From: CAKZQX01 sp034436755
GTDB taxonomy: Bacteria; Chloroflexota; Chloroflexia; Chloroflexales; Chloroflexaceae
Direction: 5' to 3'
DNA length: 64,000 nt
NCBI GenBank assembly: GCA_034436755.1
Contig: DAOTVB010000015.1
Span: 1-64,000, forward strand
This document shows positions 62,003 through 64,000 of this stretch, one piece after another. Made by a program: the position numbers and the translations under genes. Each line of letters begins with the position of its first letter. Position 1 is the stretch's first letter. The notes below the pieces were generated by a model, which ran no database searches, was not told where the DNA came from, and saw only the letters and a program-made list of their open reading frames with translations.

Positions 62003-62675
62003 GCCCGCGTCACCTGTACGTTGACCAGGACCGTCGCATTGCACGGATGGTCGTCATTGGTGCTGATAATAATCACCCTGGTTGGTCTACCCTGGTTCGT
62101 GTTGTCACAGCCGGACTCGCGCCTGGATCATGCCAAACCTTTTTGGAACAACATAGAGGAGCCGCCCCAAAATGGACCCTGTCCGCGCGTACTCCTTTAT
62201 TTACACGCGTTACGCGGTTGCTCACCCAAAAGAAAATGTCGCCTCCGGCAGGGCGGAAGCAAACAGATCTTTTGCACAAAAAAGTTCACAACGTGAATTT
62301 TTTTGTGCAAAAGAAAAAAGCGTCCCATGCTGCCGCAGGCAAATCAGGCTTCCATCGGGTCAAACGTCCGGGTTGCATGTCAACCGCGTAACTCGTGTTA
62401 TGTATATTGTACCAGGTAACAGCAGACCGTTGTATGTTGCAAGGCGCGAAACAAAAAGAAAATCCTGAACAGGATAAGACGCAGGTACCCTCTGCGTGCG
62501 GCTCCTGTCACGGCTTCCACCGCACATATACACGACTACTAAAGTATCTTAGCATAACTATTGTTGATGTTGCAATAGGACTGAAGTTCGATTGGCTGCT
62601 ACGACGTTTTCCCAGGTAGCCTGTGTATTTATACGCTGCTACCGACAACTGGTAGCAGCGCGTAGGGTTACAACC
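62003..62675. other. 673-bp intergenic region with palindromic element J
   Basis: Upstream of the partner-switching operon and downstream of the carboxyltransferase. Contains element J (62202-62398); the rest shows no gene. Confidence 0.6.
62202..62398. mobile_element. MITE-like palindromic element, full copy J
   Basis: Left ACACGCGTTACGCGGTTG, right AACCGCGTAACTCGTGT. Interior GCCTCCGGCAGGGCGGAAGC, a near-perfect stem at 62268-62313 (TCTTTTGCACAAAAAA arms) and CCATGCTGCCGCAGGCAAATC. It closely matches copies A and H. Confidence 0.8.
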
Positions 62676-64000
62676 TTACAGTGGAATATTACCATGCTTC
62701 CGCGCGGGCAGGCTCTGCCGTTTGGTGCGTGCCAGACGCAACGCCCGAATGAGGGTCGGGCGGCTCTCACGCGGCTCGATGACGGCGTCGATATAGCCCC
62801 GCTCGGCGGCGGCGTACGGGTTGGCAAAGCGGTTCAGGTAATCCTGTGCCAGTTCTTGCTGCCGCTGCGCCGGATCTTCGGCCTCGGCAATTTCTTTGCG
62901 GAAGATAATCCGGACGGCGGCATCCACGCCCATCACGGCAATCTCGGCGGTAGGCCAGGCAAAGTTGAAGTCAGCGCGGATATGCTTGCTCGCCATCACA
63001 TCGTATGCGCCGCCATAGGCTTTGCGCGTGATCAGCGTGAGTTTGGGCACTGTCGCCTCGCAGTAGGCGTAGAGCAGCTTGGCCCCATGCCGAATAATGC
63101 CGCCATACTCCTGCTGCGTTCCGGGGAGAAAGCCGGGAACATCAACCAGAGTCAGCAGCGGAATATTGAATGCGTCACAGAAGCGCACAAAGCGCGCGCC
63201 CTTGATCGAACTATCAATATCCAGCGTTCCGGCCAGATGCATCGGCTGGTTCGCCACCACGCCGACAACATGCCCATCCAGGCGAGCAAAGCCAATCGTG
63301 ATATTGCGCGCCCAGAAGGGCTGAACTTCGAAAAAGAAGCCGTCGTCAACGATGGCCTCAATTGCCGTGGTAATATCATAGGGACGGCGCGGGTTGTCGG
63401 GGATAAGCGTTTGCAACTCATCTTCCATCCGCTCCGGGTCATCTTCGGGGGGAATGTAGGGCGGGTCATCCATATTATTCAGGGGCAGGAAGGAGAGCAG
63501 CGTGCGCATCTGCTCAAAGCACTCCTGCTCATCCTCAATGGCAAAGTGCGCCACCCCACTGCGGCTGTTGTGGACCATTGCGCCGCCCAGGTCTTCAAAG
63601 CCGACTTCCTCTCCCGTGACCGTCTTGATCACATCCGGCCCGGTGATGTACATCTGGCCCACGCCCTTGACCATCATAATAAAATCGGTCATAATTGGCG
63701 AGTAGACTGCGCCACCGGCACATGGCCCGGCAATAATCGAGAGTTGCGGGATCACACCGCTGCTCATCACATTGCGATAGAAGATCTCGGCATACCCACC
63801 CAGTGACACCACACCTTCCTGGATCCGCGCACCACCGCTATCATTGATGCCAATGCATGGCACACCCATGCGCAGCGCCAGGTCCATCACTTTACAGATC
63901 TTCTCGGCAAACACCTCGCCCAATGATCCGCCAAACACCGTAAAATCCTGGGCGAAGACACAAACAGAGCGACCATCTATCGTTCCATGGCCGGTGATAA
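62676..64000 (-). CDS. Acyl-CoA carboxylase carboxyltransferase beta subunit (partial at right edge)
   Basis: The visible 441 residues are the carboxyltransferase subunit of a biotin-dependent acyl-/propionyl-CoA carboxylase (PccB/MmdA type). Landmarks: GRSVCVFAQDFTVFGGSLGE, INDSGGARIQEGVVSLGGYAEI, QLSIIAGPCAGGAVYSP, LVDVPGFLPGTQQEYGGIIRHGAKLLYAY and ITRKAYGGAYDVMASKHI. It transfers CO2 from biotin to propionyl- or acetyl-CoA. The coding frame is open to base 64000, so the N-terminus (about 80 residues) is outside the window. In Chloroflexi such enzymes serve carbon fixation or propionate metabolism. The biotin carboxylase and BCCP are not in the window. Confidence 0.93.
   Translation of the reverse strand, partial: ITGHGTIDGRSVCVFAQDFTVFGGSLGEVFAEKICKVMDLALRMGVPCIGINDSGGARIQEGVVSLGGYAEIFYRNVMSSGVIPQLSIIAGPCAGGAVYSPIMTDFIMMVKGVGQMYITGPDVIKTVTGEEVGFEDLGGAMVHNSRSGVAHFAIEDEQECFEQMRTLLSFLPLNNMDDPPYIPPEDDPERMEDELQTLIPDNPRRPYDITTAIEAIVDDGFFFEVQPFWARNITIGFARLDGHVVGVVANQPMHLAGTLDIDSSIKGARFVRFCDAFNIPLLTLVDVPGFLPGTQQEYGGIIRHGAKLLYAYCEATVPKLTLITRKAYGGAYDVMASKHIRADFNFAWPTAEIAVMGVDAAVRIIFRKEIAEAEDPAQRQQELAQDYLNRFANPYAAAERGYIDAVIEPRESRPTLIRALRLARTKRQSLPARKHGNIPL

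Noticed and set aside
62592..63806. 404-codon open frame antisense to the carboxyltransferase gene
   Set aside because: High-GC shadow of the conserved beta subunit on the other strand.
1..64000. tRNA, rRNA, riboswitch and origin search by eye
   Set aside because: No TTCGA-containing cloverleaf, rRNA-like sequence, riboswitch consensus or DnaA-box cluster was noticed; absence by eye is not proof.

Overview
The window reads as chromosomal DNA of a Chloroflexota bacterium, probably of the class Chloroflexia (Roseiflexus/Chloroflexus/Oscillochloris-like). The reasons are GC-rich coding sequence, STAND ATPase/WD40 proteins, a CruA-type lycopene cyclase, multi-PAS/GAF histidine kinases, PspA, prolipoprotein transferase without an outer-membrane gene set, and many intergenic repeat arrays. 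This placement is inferred from gene content; no rRNA or tRNA gene was found.

Layout. 1-3.2 kb: remnants of a STAND/WD40 conflict locus (an NB-ARC-type ATPase and a short WD40 protein separated by a minisatellite, plus orphan gene tails). 3.2-6.3 kb: a 57-bp tandem array, a secreted golvesin-type protein, and three copies of a MITE-like palindromic element. 6.3-10.6 kb: alkyl-DHAP synthase-like flavoenzyme and a PAS/GAF histidine kinase. 11-16.5 kb: lgt, then a RecQ-HEAT-phosphoribosyltransferase fusion followed by dprA. 16.6-23.6 kb (minus): a radical-SAM-like protein without its cluster cysteines, a response regulator/histidine kinase pair, a polyprenyl-phosphate sugar transferase and a glycosyltransferase. 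24.5-30.4 kb: HNH nuclease, yraN, DHH-like phosphoesterase, a flavin-binding protein, an HD hydrolase, a small membrane protein, proA and gatD. 30.4-35.2 kb: a putative acyl-CoA carboxylase epsilon-like protein, cruA, ridA, rsmG and pspA. 35.4-47.9 kb: glycosyltransferases, SEC-C protein, an MBL-fold pseudogene, pepF, a Uma2 protein, a pseudokinase, a squalene/phytoene synthase family enzyme and a glycoside hydrolase. 48.0-52.2 kb (minus): an apparent operon of two AAA ATPases around a Gly/Val-repeat membrane protein, one ATPase carrying an effector-associated-type adaptor domain. 52.5-56.3 kb: extracellular solute-binding lipoprotein and a gluzincin protease. 56.8-60.3 kb: aminotransferase, a second repeat array, a Uma2 protein and a PfkB-family kinase. 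60.6-64 kb: STAS/anti-sigma-type kinase trio and the beta subunit of an acyl-CoA carboxylase running off the right edge.

The most striking non-coding structure is a family of about ten palindromic elements (termini like ACACGAGTTACGCGGTTG, some with a perfect 21-23 bp central hairpin) between genes throughout the window. Two tandem arrays, at 3.3 and 58.0 kb, share a double-hairpin core. The best candidates for an undescribed system are the 48.0-52.2 kb ATPase/membrane-protein locus and the RecQ-PRTase fusion beside dprA.
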